The notes beneath the pieces are model-generated. The model was not told the DNA's origin and did not search any database. It saw only the letters and a list, made by a program, of their open reading frames with translations. This document shows, piece by piece, positions 45,542 through 54,868 of a stretch of DNA of 64,000 nucleotides. Positions within the stretch are counted from its first letter, which is position 1, and the number at the start of each line of letters is the position of its first letter. The position numbers and the translations under genes are program-made. Where the stretch lies: the NCBI RefSeq assembly GCF_004804315.1, contig NZ_SRXX01000012.1, forward strand, positions 1-64,000, read 5' to 3'. This DNA comes from Flagellimonas onchidii. Its GTDB lineage: Bacteria > Bacteroidota > Bacteroidia > Flavobacteriales > Flavobacteriaceae.

Positions 45542-46636
45542 TTAGTTTTGATAAAAAGTTATCCCTCCGTAATCACTGGTGATGTAAATTACATTGCCAG
45601 AATTATCGCTACCGTAATAGCCGTTATAATATTTTTCACTGGATTTTTCCTTACTGACTTGAATTTCGAAATCGCCCATTCCACTAACACCGGCATACTC
45701 TGTGGTAATGTCAAAATCAAAATGATATCCAGGATTATACCCAATTTTAATACCCGTATAATCGGTTTTGATGTTTACATCACCTGCATCGGGGGCCATT
45801 TCGCCAATTTTTAAAGACCCATAATCTGAATTTATGCTTACGTCTCCATGAACCGTTCCTAATTTTACTCCGATGTAGTCCCCATTTCCATTGACGTTTT
45901 GGACTTCTTTGGCCTCTATGGAACCATAATCACTAGCGTATTCCAAGTTTTCCATTTGATGGATAACAGCATTGGTATAATCCGCCTTAATGTTCAAGTT
46001 TCCTGCCTTTTCAATGGTAAACCCTGAATAATCGGCAATGATTTCTGCACTGTTGATATATTCAAATGTAGAACGCGAGGTGTAGTCGAATCTGAGCTCA
46101 TTGTTTCTTCCATGGAGTTCTCCAACATCTATTTTACCATAATCGCAGTTTATTTTGGCATGCCCGTCGATTCTGTCCAAATAAATATTTCCATAGTCAT
46201 TACTTAAATGGACGCTATTTTTCACTGGTAATTTTATGGTATAGTTGACCTGGACATTAACGTTGTTTCGTTTTCCCCAATTCCATCCCCAACTATTGCC
46301 TTTATTGCCAAATAAAGTCCTTGCTGAAACCAAGCTGCTACTATTTTCAAAATCGACATCAATCTCGTTCAATCTTTTTTGAACCCTTTCTTCATTGTTT
46401 CCGTTGGTTTTAATATGTACTTCCACAACAACTCTATCCTCGTTCCAAGAAGTCAGGTTTAGGTTTCCGTAGCTGTTTTTTACTTTGAAAAGGGCATCAG
46501 AATTTACATTAAACTCTTTTTTTATGGTCTTTTCTTTGGTGTACCTTCCCTTTAATTTTCCTGTATTAGCAACAATCACCAGTGGTACAAGCAGGAATGC
46601 AAGAAGGGCATATTTATATAGTAATGTTTTCATCAT
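45542..46636 (-). CDS. Exported DUF4097-like beta-helix protein with DYG repeats
   Basis: 364 residues with a signal peptide (MMKTLLYKYALLAFLLVPLVIVANTG). The body is a run of short beta-strand repeats, each beginning with Asp-Tyr-(Gly/Thr/Ser): DYGNIYLDR, DYGKIDVGE, DYSGFTIEK, DYTNAVIHQ, DYGSIEAKE, DYIGVKLGT, DYGSLKIGE, DYTGIKIGY and DYGGITFYQ at about 15-20-residue steps. This suits a parallel beta-helix of the DUF4097 kind. The N-terminal part (about 35-75) is a separate beta domain. It overlaps the upstream anti-sigma-like gene by 23 bases and is followed by the head-GIN gene after 37 bases. Function unknown. Confidence 0.8.
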   Translation of the reverse strand: MMKTLLYKYALLAFLLVPLVIVANTGKLKGRYTKEKTIKKEFNVNSDALFKVKNSYGNLNLTSWNEDRVVVEVHIKTNGNNEERVQKRLNEIDVDFENSSSLVSARTLFGNKGNSWGWNWGKRNNVNVQVNYTIKLPVKNSVHLSNDYGNIYLDRIDGHAKINCDYGKIDVGELHGRNNELRFDYTSRSTFEYINSAEIIADYSGFTIEKAGNLNIKADYTNAVIHQMENLEYASDYGSIEAKEVQNVNGNGDYIGVKLGTVHGDVSINSDYGSLKIGEMAPDAGDVNIKTDYTGIKIGYNPGYHFDFDITTEYAGVSGMGDFEIQVSKEKSSEKYYNGYYGSDNSGNVIYITSDYGGITFYQN

Positions 46637-47174
46637 TGTATGATTTTAAATTCTTAATGTTTTCAATATTGGTCAATACTTCCTTGAGTAAATCTATTCT
46701 GGTTTGGAAATTTGTAATCATAGCATTGAGTATGATCTTGCTATTACCCCCATTTACAAGTTCTTGCTCCAGATGCTGGTAATTGTCTTCCAATTTCTTC
46801 AATTGAAGCAAAGTGTCATCTACTAATCGAGCAGTTTCTGGCGATTTCATCTGCTTCAACTCCTGAACCTGTTCTTCAATGAGGTTGGCAAAATAAAACT
46901 CGGTCTGTGAAACTTCGGGTGCAATCTCCACCACTTGTTCTTTAAGGCTTGGTTGACTACTGAACACTTTGAGCCCCAATGCGCAGATAAGAACGACCGA
47001 GGCTGCTACAGAAAATGGCTTCCACCAATTTGTTCTCCTCTTTTGAAGCGTCACAACCCCTTTAGATTGGTTCAATTTTTCCAAAAACCGGTCTTGATGT
47101 CCACTGGTAGGTTCTTCAAGGTCAAAACCTCCCTGAAGCCTTTCGAACAACTCATCCAAATTATCCTTGCTCAT
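46614..47174 (-). CDS. Putative anti-sigma factor (single-pass membrane protein)
   Basis: 186 residues. The N-terminal 45 residues are cytoplasmic (DNLDELFERLQGGFDLEEPTSGHQDRFLEKL). One membrane helix follows (about 47-68, KPFSVAASVVLICALGLKVF). The outer part is helical and rich in Gln/Glu (YFANLIEEQVQELKQMKSPE and LLQLKKLEDNYQHLEQEL), likely a coiled coil. No zinc-finger motif is seen. The start codon overlaps the sigma-factor stop by four bases, the standard arrangement for a cognate anti-sigma factor, and it overlaps the next gene too. The role is inferred from topology and position. Confidence 0.7.
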   Translation of the reverse strand: MSKDNLDELFERLQGGFDLEEPTSGHQDRFLEKLNQSKGVVTLQKRRTNWWKPFSVAASVVLICALGLKVFSSQPSLKEQVVEIAPEVSQTEFYFANLIEEQVQELKQMKSPETARLVDDTLLQLKKLEDNYQHLEQELVNGGNSKIILNAMITNFQTRIDLLKEVLTNIENIKNLKSYNDENITI

Positions 47175-47734
47175 AATACTGCCTTTTGGTTCAACTTTTT
47201 TCTTAAACTTTCCTTAGCCCTTGAGATTGTGGTTCTGCAATTGGCGTAACTAATGTTCATAATATCACTGATTTCTTCGTAATCATAACCTTCGATTAAA
47301 TGTAAGGTCAAAGAAACTCTGTAATTGTCTTTTAAACTTTTCATGGTTTCCATCACTTTTTGAGCCTTCAGTTCCGTATAACCATTGTGATTTAAAGCAA
47401 CTTCATCATTATCTTCGACCTTGTACATTACTTCATCCAAATCCACAGCCTTTGTTTTTTGCTGCTTTCTGTAATGATAAATACTGTTGTTGATCACAAT
47501 TCGCTTTAACCATGCCCCAAAGGTGACATCCCCTTTAAATGTGTGCAGTTTAGTGAACGCGTTCAAAAATGATTCCTGCATCACATCTTCAGCTTCCGCC
47601 GTGTCTTTTACAATCCTAAAAGCCGTGTTGTACATTGCTTTGTAATAGCGATTGTAAATTTCCAATTGTGCACTTTGTTTTCCTTTTAGGCACGATTGAA
47701 GCAGTGCATCAGTATGTTCATTTTGGTGGCTCAA
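47171..47734 (-). CDS. ECF-type RNA polymerase sigma factor
   Basis: 187 residues. Region 2 (about 22-90): YNRYYKAMYNTAFRIVKDTAEAEDVMQESFLNAF and VTFGAWLKRIVINNSIYHYRK. Region 4 (about 125-180): NYRVSLTLHLIEGYDYEEISDIMNISYANCRTTISRAKESLRKKL, a clear helix-turn-helix. It is the first gene of a four-gene operon with the anti-sigma-like protein and two exported repeat proteins. Such operons are frequent in flavobacteria and usually respond to envelope state, but the signal here is unknown. Confidence 0.93.
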   Translation of the reverse strand: MSHQNEHTDALLQSCLKGKQSAQLEIYNRYYKAMYNTAFRIVKDTAEAEDVMQESFLNAFTKLHTFKGDVTFGAWLKRIVINNSIYHYRKQQKTKAVDLDEVMYKVEDNDEVALNHNGYTELKAQKVMETMKSLKDNYRVSLTLHLIEGYDYEEISDIMNISYANCRTTISRAKESLRKKLNQKAVL

Positions 47735-47935
47735 AAAATGAATGGTTTGTCTTATAGATTGATGAATTTATCAATTGTTACACTTTTGGACGAAATTGTT
47801 TGTAATAAATGTTGCATTTTGATTGGAGGATATTCAAAAGGCAAAGGTGAAAAGGTTAGGGAGTAAGGTGCTTAACAAACAGGATAAAAAATAATTTTTC
47901 ACTAAAAACCATTAACCAATAACCAACCACCACCT

Positions 47936-47950
47936 TGGCACAAGAATTGC
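47936..47950 (+). promoter_or_regulatory. Consensus-like sigma-54 (-24/-12) promoter
   Basis: TGGCAC, five bases, TTGC: the GG and GC dinucleotides have the spacing required for RpoN holoenzyme, and every core position matches the consensus. A start site about 12 bases downstream would fall at about 47962, close to the small ORF at 47961 and about 100 bases before lon. Chance occurrence is possible, but the full match in a non-coding gap in the right direction is notable. Confidence 0.5.
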
Positions 47951-47960
47951 CTTTATACCT

Positions 47961-48044
47961 ATGAAAAAAGGCCTGATCAATCTTGTATTACTTACTTTTA
48001 GCGAGTTACAAGAAAATTGGGCGGATGAAGAAATGAAAAATTAA
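47961..48044 (+). other. 27-codon ORF, possible remnant of an exported-protein gene
   Basis: The frame starts MKKGLINLVLLTFS, which looks like the N-terminal and hydrophobic parts of a signal peptide, then switches abruptly to a charged tail ending ADEEMKN and stops 16 bases before lon. This is what an internal deletion of a secreted-protein gene would leave, or it may be a non-coding coincidence. A short leader peptide is another possibility. Whether it is translated is not known. Confidence 0.3.
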
Positions 48045-48060
48045 GGTCATTGGTGACAAA

Positions 48061-50529
48061 ATGACCGAAACTGATGATATGGGAGAAATAAAAATTTCAA
48101 CTTTTGACAATATGTCCCTGCAGGGTTTGGATGAGGATGCCGAATTGATACCCTTGCTTACGCCTGAAGATGAGGAGGAAATGAACAGGGAGAACCTTCC
48201 GGAAACACTTCCTGTACTGCCTTTACGCAATACTGTGCTTTTTCCAGGAGTAGTAATTCCAATTACTGCGGGAAGGGATAAATCCATCAACCTTATTAAA
48301 GATGCCAATAATGGCACAAAGACCATAGGTGTTGTCTCTCAAAAGGATGAAGAAGTAGAAAACCCTGGTGTGAAAGATATTAATACCTTGGGTACAGTGG
48401 CGAGAATTCTTCGGGTACTTCAAATGCCTGATGGTAACACAACCGTAATCATTCAGGGGAAAAAACGATTCGAGATTGATGAGGTCATAACCGAAAAACC
48501 ATATTTTACGGCAACCGTAAAGGAGGCTCAGGAAGCACGACCCGATGAAGATAGCAAAGAGTTTGTGGCAATTATTGATTCCATAAAGGAACTGGCCTTT
48601 AAAATTATCAAAGACAATCCTAATATTCCGAGTGAAGCTACTTTCGCCATTAAAAATATTCAGAGCAATTCGTTCTTGATCAACTTTGTATCCTCCAACC
48701 TTAATTTAAGTGTTGCCGAAAAGCAAAAACTTTTGGAGATCCCAGATCTTCAGAAACGTGCTTTGACCACTTTGAAGTACATGAACCAAGAGCTTCAGAA
48801 GCTTGAGTTGAAAAATGACATTCAGTCTAAGGTTCGCAGTGATATGGACCAACAGCAACGCGAATATTTCTTGCATCAGCAGATGAAGACCATCCAAGAG
48901 GAATTGGGTGGAGTTTCCTATGAGGAGGAAGTTGATGAGATGCGGGTCAAGGCCAAAAAGAAAAAATGGAGTAAAAAGGTAAAAGAGCATTTTGAGAAAG
49001 AATTGTCCAAAATGCAACGGATGAATCCACAAGTGGCCGAGTATTCCATTCAACGAAACTATTTAGATCTTTTCTTGGATTTGCCATGGGAAGAGTTCTC
49101 GAAGGACAAATTCGACCTGAAAAAGGCGCAACAAATTTTGGATCGTGACCACTATGGTCTTGAGGACGTTAAAAGGAGGATTATAGAATATTTGGCGGTT
49201 TTGAAGCTGCGAAACGATATGAAATCGCCCATTCTTTGCCTCTATGGTCCTCCTGGAGTAGGGAAGACCTCTTTAGGAAAATCGGTAGCCGAAGCTTTGG
49301 GCAGGGAATATGTACGTATGTCTTTAGGTGGACTTCGAGATGAAGCGGAAATTCGCGGACACCGTAAAACCTATATTGGCGCAATGCCAGGTCGAATTGT
49401 GCAAAGTATTAAAAAGGCGGGTACATCGAATCCTGTATTTATTTTGGACGAGATTGACAAACTTTCCAGTAGTCATCAAGGAGATCCTTCTTCTGCGATG
49501 TTGGAAGTTTTGGATCCTGAGCAGAACAGTGAATTCTATGACAATTTCTTGGAAATGGGATATGACCTTTCCAAAGTGATGTTCATAGCAACCGCCAATA
49601 ATTTAGGAAGTATTCAACCTGCTTTGAGAGACCGAATGGAAATCATCAATGTGACAGGCTATACCATAGAGGAAAAGGTGGAAATTGCCAAAAAGCATTT
49701 ATTGCCCAAGCAATTAAAGGAACACGGACTCTCTACCAAAGATTTAAAAATAGGAAAACCCCAATTGGAAAAAATCGTTGAGGGTTATACTCGTGAATCG
49801 GGGGTACGAAGTCTAGAAAAGCAATTGGCAAAAATGGTGCGTTATGCGGCAAAATCCATTGCAATTGAAGAGGATTACAATATCAAAGTGACCAATGATG
49901 ACGTTGAAAAAATTCTAGGTCCGGCCCGATTGGAACGAGATAAATATGAAAACAATGATGTAGCCGGAGTGGTTACGGGCTTGGCATGGACCAGTGTTGG
50001 AGGAGATATTCTTTTTATTGAATCTATTCTTTCCAAAGGAAAGGGAGCACTCAACATTACTGGAAACCTTGGAAAAGTAATGAAGGAATCCGCTACCATT
50101 GCCATGGAATACATCAAATCTAATGCGGAAACTTTCGGTATAAATCCTGATGTTTTTGATAAGTACAATGTACATATCCACGTTCCCGAAGGGGCAACAC
50201 CAAAGGATGGCCCAAGTGCAGGTATCACTATGTTGACTTCCTTGGTTTCTTTATTTACCCAACGAAAGGTGAAGAAAAGTTTAGCGATGACCGGTGAGAT
50301 AACCCTTAGAGGTAAGGTCTTGCCTGTTGGCGGAATCAAAGAGAAAATTTTAGCTGCCAAAAGGGCACGAATCAAGGAAATTATTCTTTGTGAGGATAAC
50401 CGAAAAGATATCGAGGAAATAAAGGAAGATTATCTAAAAGGGCTCACATTTCATTACGTGACTGATATGAGCGAAGTGATTGATATTGCAGTGACCAGTA
50501 GAAAGGTGAAGAACGCCAAGAATCTCTAA
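48061..50529 (+). CDS. lon: ATP-dependent Lon protease
   Basis: Cytoplasmic AAA+ serine protease that degrades misfolded and regulatory proteins. 822 residues. The N-terminal LON substrate-binding domain (about 45-245; [19 protein letters not shown]) is followed by a coiled helical region and the AAA+ module, with Walker [14 protein letters not shown] (about 396-408) and Walker [10 protein letters not shown]. The protease domain (about 620-815) has the Ser719/Lys762 dyad in PKDGPSAGI and GGIKEKIL. Complete. A sigma-54-like element lies 110 bases upstream, and cmk follows after 71 bases. Confidence 0.97.
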   Translation: MTETDDMGEIKISTFDNMSLQGLDEDAELIPLLTPEDEEEMNRENLPETLPVLPLRNTVLFPGVVIPITAGRDKSINLIKDANNGTKTIGVVSQKDEEVENPGVKDINTLGTVARILRVLQMPDGNTTVIIQGKKRFEIDEVITEKPYFTATVKEAQEARPDEDSKEFVAIIDSIKELAFKIIKDNPNIPSEATFAIKNIQSNSFLINFVSSNLNLSVAEKQKLLEIPDLQKRALTTLKYMNQELQKLELKNDIQSKVRSDMDQQQREYFLHQQMKTIQEELGGVSYEEEVDEMRVKAKKKKWSKKVKEHFEKELSKMQRMNPQVAEYSIQRNYLDLFLDLPWEEFSKDKFDLKKAQQILDRDHYGLEDVKRRIIEYLAVLKLRNDMKSPILCLYGPPGVGKTSLGKSVAEALGREYVRMSLGGLRDEAEIRGHRKTYIGAMPGRIVQSIKKAGTSNPVFILDEIDKLSSSHQGDPSSAMLEVLDPEQNSEFYDNFLEMGYDLSKVMFIATANNLGSIQPALRDRMEIINVTGYTIEEKVEIAKKHLLPKQLKEHGLSTKDLKIGKPQLEKIVEGYTRESGVRSLEKQLAKMVRYAAKSIAIEEDYNIKVTNDDVEKILGPARLERDKYENNDVAGVVTGLAWTSVGGDILFIESILSKGKGALNITGNLGKVMKESATIAMEYIKSNAETFGINPDVFDKYNVHIHVPEGATPKDGPSAGITMLTSLVSLFTQRKVKKSLAMTGEITLRGKVLPVGGIKEKILAAKRARIKEIILCEDNRKDIEEIKEDYLKGLTFHYVTDMSEVIDIAVTSRKVKNAKNL

Positions 50530-50600
50530 ACTATTGTCCTCCTGGGGACTTTAGAGGTGTTTTTTGAAATCTTTTATCCACTTCTCCTTATTTTTACTCC

Positions 50601-51290
50601 ATGCGAAAAATCACCATAGCCATAGATGGATACTCGTCTACAGGAAAGAGTACCATTGCCAAGCAACTGGCCAAAGCTCTCAACTATATTTATGTGGATA
50701 CTGGAGCCATGTATCGGGCAGTGACCTTATATGCTTTGGAGAAAAGCTATGTTGGGGAAAATGAAAATCTTGAGGGATTGGTTCAAGATTTACCCAATAT
50801 CCACCTAAAGTTTGTTCCCAATGCCGATTTAGGCATTTCAGAAATGTACTTGAATGGGCAAAATGTGGAAAAAGAAATCCGAACCATGCGGGTTTCAGGT
50901 CAAGTAAGCAAGGTGGCAACCATTCCAGAGGTACGACACAAATTGGTGGAAATGCAGCAACGAATGGGTGTTGAAAAAGGCATTGTGATGGACGGAAGGG
51001 ATATTGGAACCGTGGTTTTTCCCAATGCTGAACTAAAAATATTCATGACGGCCTCCCCAGAAGCACGTGCCACTCGTCGCTATAAAGAACTGTTGGATAG
51101 GGGAGAAGAAGTCACATACGAAGCAGTGTTGGAAAACGTTCAAAAACGAGATTATATCGATTCCACCCGTGAAACATCACCCCTGCGCAAGGCCGATGAC
51201 TCCATTGAGTTTGATAATAGTGATATGGGACTCGAAGAGCAGTTTGAGCGGATTCTTAATTTTGCCCAACGGGTAATTTTAAAGAAGTAA
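50601..51290 (+). CDS. cmk: (d)CMP kinase
   Basis: Phosphorylates CMP and dCMP using ATP. 229 residues. The P-loop is GYSSTGKST (10-18). The family's DTGAMYRAVTLYAL, VMDGRDIGTVVFPNAELKIFMTASPEARATRRYKEL and DYIDSTRETSPLRKADD segments are present and hold the CMP-binding Arg and Asp residues. It follows lon closely on the same strand. The following genes are on the other strand, an unusual break because rpsA often follows cmk directly in bacteria; here two accessory genes and a LysM gene are in between. Confidence 0.96.
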   Translation: MRKITIAIDGYSSTGKSTIAKQLAKALNYIYVDTGAMYRAVTLYALEKSYVGENENLEGLVQDLPNIHLKFVPNADLGISEMYLNGQNVEKEIRTMRVSGQVSKVATIPEVRHKLVEMQQRMGVEKGIVMDGRDIGTVVFPNAELKIFMTASPEARATRRYKELLDRGEEVTYEAVLENVQKRDYIDSTRETSPLRKADDSIEFDNSDMGLEEQFERILNFAQRVILKK

Positions 51291-51348
51291 GATTTCTTTT
51301 TTTGCTTTAATAGTTTGCTTGCCTCTCAAAGAAGTGCTCAAAACTTTT

Positions 51349-53136
51349 TTATTTAATGTGTTCTAAAACGAGTAATCGAAAATCTATGAATTTTGAACCT
51401 TTCATTTCTGAAGCTTTCAAACAAATAGATTGAAGTCCTTTGTCCATGTTCAGTACTCCCATTTCTAAGGCCTTAAAGTCTTTTTCGAACGATTCTTCTC
51501 TCTCGGTACGATCAAATTCTGCTCCTATAAATGGTGAATCATGCGCTTGCGTTATCATGGTTTGAACTTCATTTTCACCTTGTTTCAATAACAGCGTAGA
51601 TCCGATTGCGGATGCTTCACATGTGTAGTAGATTGTTGCTTTGTATTTGCCTCTGGCAAGTATGTCGCAATCCCAGGTAATACTATCGCTTACAGTTTTC
51701 CAATTGGTAAAATGGGAGGAATTGGGCCATCGGCTTGATCTTGTAATATTGCCATGGGGAACCGCATCGCGAGCTGGTAGGTGTGTATATTTACTTCCCA
51801 GAAACCCAACGGGAAATACTTCTTTTCTACTACGATCAAGTTCTCCTAGCACATTGTTCATCCAATTTTTCTTTACTGAGATCAGTTCAGAGAGCAAAGA
51901 ATCTGATGGTTGTTTGATAATATCTGTTTGTCCAGGATCTGAAGTTAGGTCATACAATTGATTGGAATGATCAAGCATATACCGTTGGTTTCGTACACTG
52001 ACTTTTCCGTTCCAATGACTGAATACATACCGATCTTTCCAAGAATCTTGTGATTCCCAAAGTAGAGGTTTTAAACTTGTGCCATCCAATGGTTTGCTTA
52101 ATGGGTTAGAGATATTGACCAAATCAACCAAAGAGGGTAAAATATCAATTGCGCTTGCTATTTTATCAATTTTTTGTGGTTTCAACATGTCTTTCCAATA
52201 CATGATAAAAGGAGATCGTACTCCACCTTCATCCGTATGGCCTTTTATGCCTTTGAGCCCATCATTCCATCGCCAACCATTGGGTCCATTGTCTGACATA
52301 TATATGACGATAGTGTTTTCAAGCAGGCTTAAGCTATCCAATTTAGTTACAATTCTACCTACATTCCAATCAATGTTTTCACATAGCGCCAAGGCAGCAC
52401 GAGTTTTAATAACATTTTCCTTGCTACCGTACCTATGCGTCGAATCAATGGTTGCACCTTTATATTTATTCCACCATTTATCAGGCACTTGCATTGGGCT
52501 GTGAGGAGTATTGTATGCCATATAGATGAAAAAGGGTTGACTCTTTTTATTTTGGATGTATTCAAGTGCTTTATTGGTCAAATCGTCAATAATGAACCCA
52601 TCACTATTTGTGATTTGTCCATTCTTTTCGAGCATGGGATTGAAATAGTTGCCCCAATGACCGGAACAAAAGCCATAGAATTCATCAAAACCTCTATTAT
52701 TGGGATGATAGGGAGGTTGAGATCCATTATGCCATTTACCAAAAGCAGCTGTATCATAACCATTGGATTTTAAAATGTCAGCTATTGTCTTCTCATCTAG
52801 ATCCAATCGTTCACCTCCTTGTGAGGTGGAATAGATACCTCCGCGTGGGTGATATCTTCCGGTAAGAATTTCCGCTCTTGTCGGTGAACAAACCGGGCTC
52901 ACATAAAATCTGGTAAATTGAACACCTTTTTTTCCTAAGTTGTCAATATTCGGAGTTTGTAAATTCAAATTTCCATTGATACCCAAATCACCCCAGCCCT
53001 GATCATCTGTTAGAATCAGTACAATGTTCGGTTTGGTTTTGTTTTTGGAATTTATTCGGCATGATTGTAAAACCAGTAAGACGCTACCTAGAATACAAGT
53101 TGTTAAACAAATTATTTTTTTCTGTTTTCTTGTCAT
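51349..53136 (-). CDS. Arylsulfatase-type sulfatase lipoprotein (family S1)
   Basis: 595 residues, exported, with a lipobox-like Cys26 (LVLQSC). The formylglycine site is Cys83 in VCSPTRAEILTGR, the consensus CxPxR. Metal-binding Asp44/Asp45 are in LILTDDQGWGDLG. FGKWHNG, IYMAYNTPHSPMQVP and YMSDNGPNGWRWND are further active-site segments. After about 440 there is an additional beta-rich C-terminal domain. Active enzyme needs the formylglycine-generating protein, which is not in the window. Likely removes sulfate from algal polysaccharides, as in other marine flavobacteria; the substrate is not known. Not in a recognisable polysaccharide locus (no susC/susD). Confidence 0.92.
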   Translation of the reverse strand: MTRKQKKIICLTTCILGSVLLVLQSCRINSKNKTKPNIVLILTDDQGWGDLGINGNLNLQTPNIDNLGKKGVQFTRFYVSPVCSPTRAEILTGRYHPRGGIYSTSQGGERLDLDEKTIADILKSNGYDTAAFGKWHNGSQPPYHPNNRGFDEFYGFCSGHWGNYFNPMLEKNGQITNSDGFIIDDLTNKALEYIQNKKSQPFFIYMAYNTPHSPMQVPDKWWNKYKGATIDSTHRYGSKENVIKTRAALALCENIDWNVGRIVTKLDSLSLLENTIVIYMSDNGPNGWRWNDGLKGIKGHTDEGGVRSPFIMYWKDMLKPQKIDKIASAIDILPSLVDLVNISNPLSKPLDGTSLKPLLWESQDSWKDRYVFSHWNGKVSVRNQRYMLDHSNQLYDLTSDPGQTDIIKQPSDSLLSELISVKKNWMNNVLGELDRSRKEVFPVGFLGSKYTHLPARDAVPHGNITRSSRWPNSSHFTNWKTVSDSITWDCDILARGKYKATIYYTCEASAIGSTLLLKQGENEVQTMITQAHDSPFIGAEFDRTEREESFEKDFKALEMGVLNMDKGLQSICLKASEMKGSKFIDFRLLVLEHIK

Positions 53137-53438
53137 TTTTCAGATGTATGGTAGCGATGACTAAGTGAAGTTCGGGAATTTCTGATTAAAAGTCCAACAA
53201 AGGCTAGAAAACAGAAGGGAGCACCTTAAATTTTAGAAAATTAGAATAATTCGCATCAAGCCTTGGGAAATAAAAAACGGCCAAGCATAAAACCACGCCT
53301 AGCCGTGTGTACTGAACTAAAATTAATTTTACAGATTCGGAATTACGAAAATCTGGAATTTATAAATTAAGTCTCGAAGAACTCTGTTTGAGGGTACTTA
53401 TGATTATTTGCTATGGACAATTCAAGAATAACTGTTTT
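53137..53438. other. Gap between sulfatase and erythromycin-esterase-like genes
   Basis: 302 bases between two leftward genes. It contains the terminator of the upstream gene at 53272-53306 and should hold the sulfatase promoter. No small gene or RNA is recognised. Confidence 0.5.
53272..53306 (-). terminator. Terminator of the erythromycin-esterase-like gene
   Basis: Read leftward, ACGGCTAGGC pairs with GCTTGGCCGT (53277-53286 with 53297-53306; two G-U pairs) with a 10-base loop, followed by six U residues (53272-53277). It lies 130 bases past the stop. Confidence 0.7.
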
Positions 53439-54719
53439 TTATTCCCGTATAGTGGGGGTGGTAGTTTCAATGTAAAAAAGACCATCGAACACCTTGGGCA
53501 AAACAAAAGAATGCTCATTAAAATTAAATAACCTTCCTTTTTGTTGTTGCTTTAACGTGGAATTTTCGGCTAGGTGTCTAAGATCAATCATGGCATAGGG
53601 CCAACCTAAATTTTTGATTGACTGCTCAACACTTGACTTGGATGGTTTTGCTATTGACACCCTTTTATCATTCACAAAATTGATAAATTCACCATTGTAA
53701 CCTGTAAATCCAATAGCATACATTTCTTCGCCAAATTCTTTTTTTAGAAAATGTCCCATAGGTAATACAGGGTTTAGTCCTCGGGCTATATGAAAGTTGT
53801 GGGCCCAGATAATTACCTTTTTATCTTTGTGGGTATTCTTTAACAGCCAACTCATATTACTTGCCATTTGCCTGTCTCTGTCCATATCCTCAATATCTCC
53901 CCAATATCTTTTTCCTTGAGATTCCAAGCTGTTTATGATTTCTATCCAAAAGCCTGAATTATTCAAAAAACCAGACTCCTTGGGTTTAAAGTTGGCTAAC
54001 TCCAATTTGAGATTACCTATGACTTTATAAAATTCAGTTTTGTCTTCATCTGTTGTGCTTCTATCCATGTTTATGATATCAGCAATTTTTCTTTCAAAAA
54101 CTTCCCAGGATTTTTGATTTTGAATAACCGAGTTGTTTTTTTTCAAAAACGTTTTTAGATCTGAAATAAGATATTGTTTTGACTTTTCTCCGGTATGCTG
54201 ACTATCCATTCCACAAAAAGAAAGTGGCTTTGCGCCTCCCATTTGCTGATCCATATAATTAAACAGTGGTTTTACCTCAGTACTAGTTGCATACATATAA
54301 AACATGCTGTTCAATACTTCATCTCTCATTTTTTTACCGGTTAACATATGTTGCCATATTTTGGCACAATCATACATTCCACTTTCAAAAGCCATGACCT
54401 CAAAACCCATTTCTTGATGAAGGAACTTGATTAATCTAACCTTGGCTGAATATGTAGAACCTCCTCCATGTGATTGCTCTCCCAAGAGTACAATTCTAGA
54501 ATCACCGATAATATTTTTTAACGCTATTAAATCAGAAAAATCCGTGTCATTGGGAGAAATGGAGTTTATTTCAACGGCGACGTCTTCAACCATAGAAGGT
54601 TTGGGCTGCGCATTTACTTTATTTAAGTGCGAGAAAAATAACAGTATACAGACAATAACAGGAAGAATATTAGTAGTAAGTATGGTTACAGATGGTTTAC
54701 TGAAATTAAGCTGCCACAT
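53439..54719 (-). CDS. Exported erythromycin-esterase family protein
   Basis: 426 residues with an N-terminal signal region ending near VNAQ (about 38). The Ere fold is marked by VLLGEQSHGGGSTYSAKVRLIKFL (with the GE.SHG motif holding a catalytic His), FEVMAFESGMYDC and KKVIIWAHNFHIARG, in which the His residues belong to the active centre. True EreA/B open the macrolide lactone ring in the cytoplasm; this one is exported and distant, and many family members, such as succinoglycan-biosynthesis-linked proteins, do not act on macrolides. Resistance should not be assumed. It is alone on its transcript. Confidence 0.85.
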   Translation of the reverse strand: MWQLNFSKPSVTILTTNILPVIVCILLFFSHLNKVNAQPKPSMVEDVAVEINSISPNDTDFSDLIALKNIIGDSRIVLLGEQSHGGGSTYSAKVRLIKFLHQEMGFEVMAFESGMYDCAKIWQHMLTGKKMRDEVLNSMFYMYATSTEVKPLFNYMDQQMGGAKPLSFCGMDSQHTGEKSKQYLISDLKTFLKKNNSVIQNQKSWEVFERKIADIINMDRSTTDEDKTEFYKVIGNLKLELANFKPKESGFLNNSGFWIEIINSLESQGKRYWGDIEDMDRDRQMASNMSWLLKNTHKDKKVIIWAHNFHIARGLNPVLPMGHFLKKEFGEEMYAIGFTGYNGEFINFVNDKRVSIAKPSKSSVEQSIKNLGWPYAMIDLRHLAENSTLKQQQKGRLFNFNEHSFVLPKVFDGLFYIETTTPTIRE

Positions 54720-54784
54720 ATTAATGATTTACTGGATGTATAAAATATCAATTAGAAGTTTAAATTAATCTTTAAAACCATAAG

Positions 54785-54825
54785 AAAAAAAGGAGGGGTG
54801 ACTTTTTATAAAGCACCCCCCTTTT
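54785..54825 (-). terminator. Terminator of the LysM gene
   Basis: Read leftward, AAAAGGGGGGTG pairs with CACCCC-T-CCTTTT (54814-54825 with 54788-54800; one bulged base), followed by U residues. It is 44 bases past the stop of the LysM gene. Confidence 0.7.
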
Positions 54826-54868
54826 ATTTTTGTTAAAATCTAACTCTAGTAGATAGCTACGCCATTTT

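Larger units (their letters stand above)
47735..48060. other. Divergent gap between the ECF sigma gene and lon
   Basis: 326 bases. The left half is AT-rich and should hold the ECF operon promoter. The right half contains a consensus-like sigma-54 element (47936-47950), a 27-codon reading frame (47961-48044) and the lon start region, with a weak -7-like TACTTTTA at 47993-48000. No RNA gene is recognised. Confidence 0.5.

Noticed and set aside
53439..54719. Macrolide resistance gene
   Set aside because: The Ere-like fold alone does not show activity on macrolides; the protein is exported and distant from EreA/EreB.
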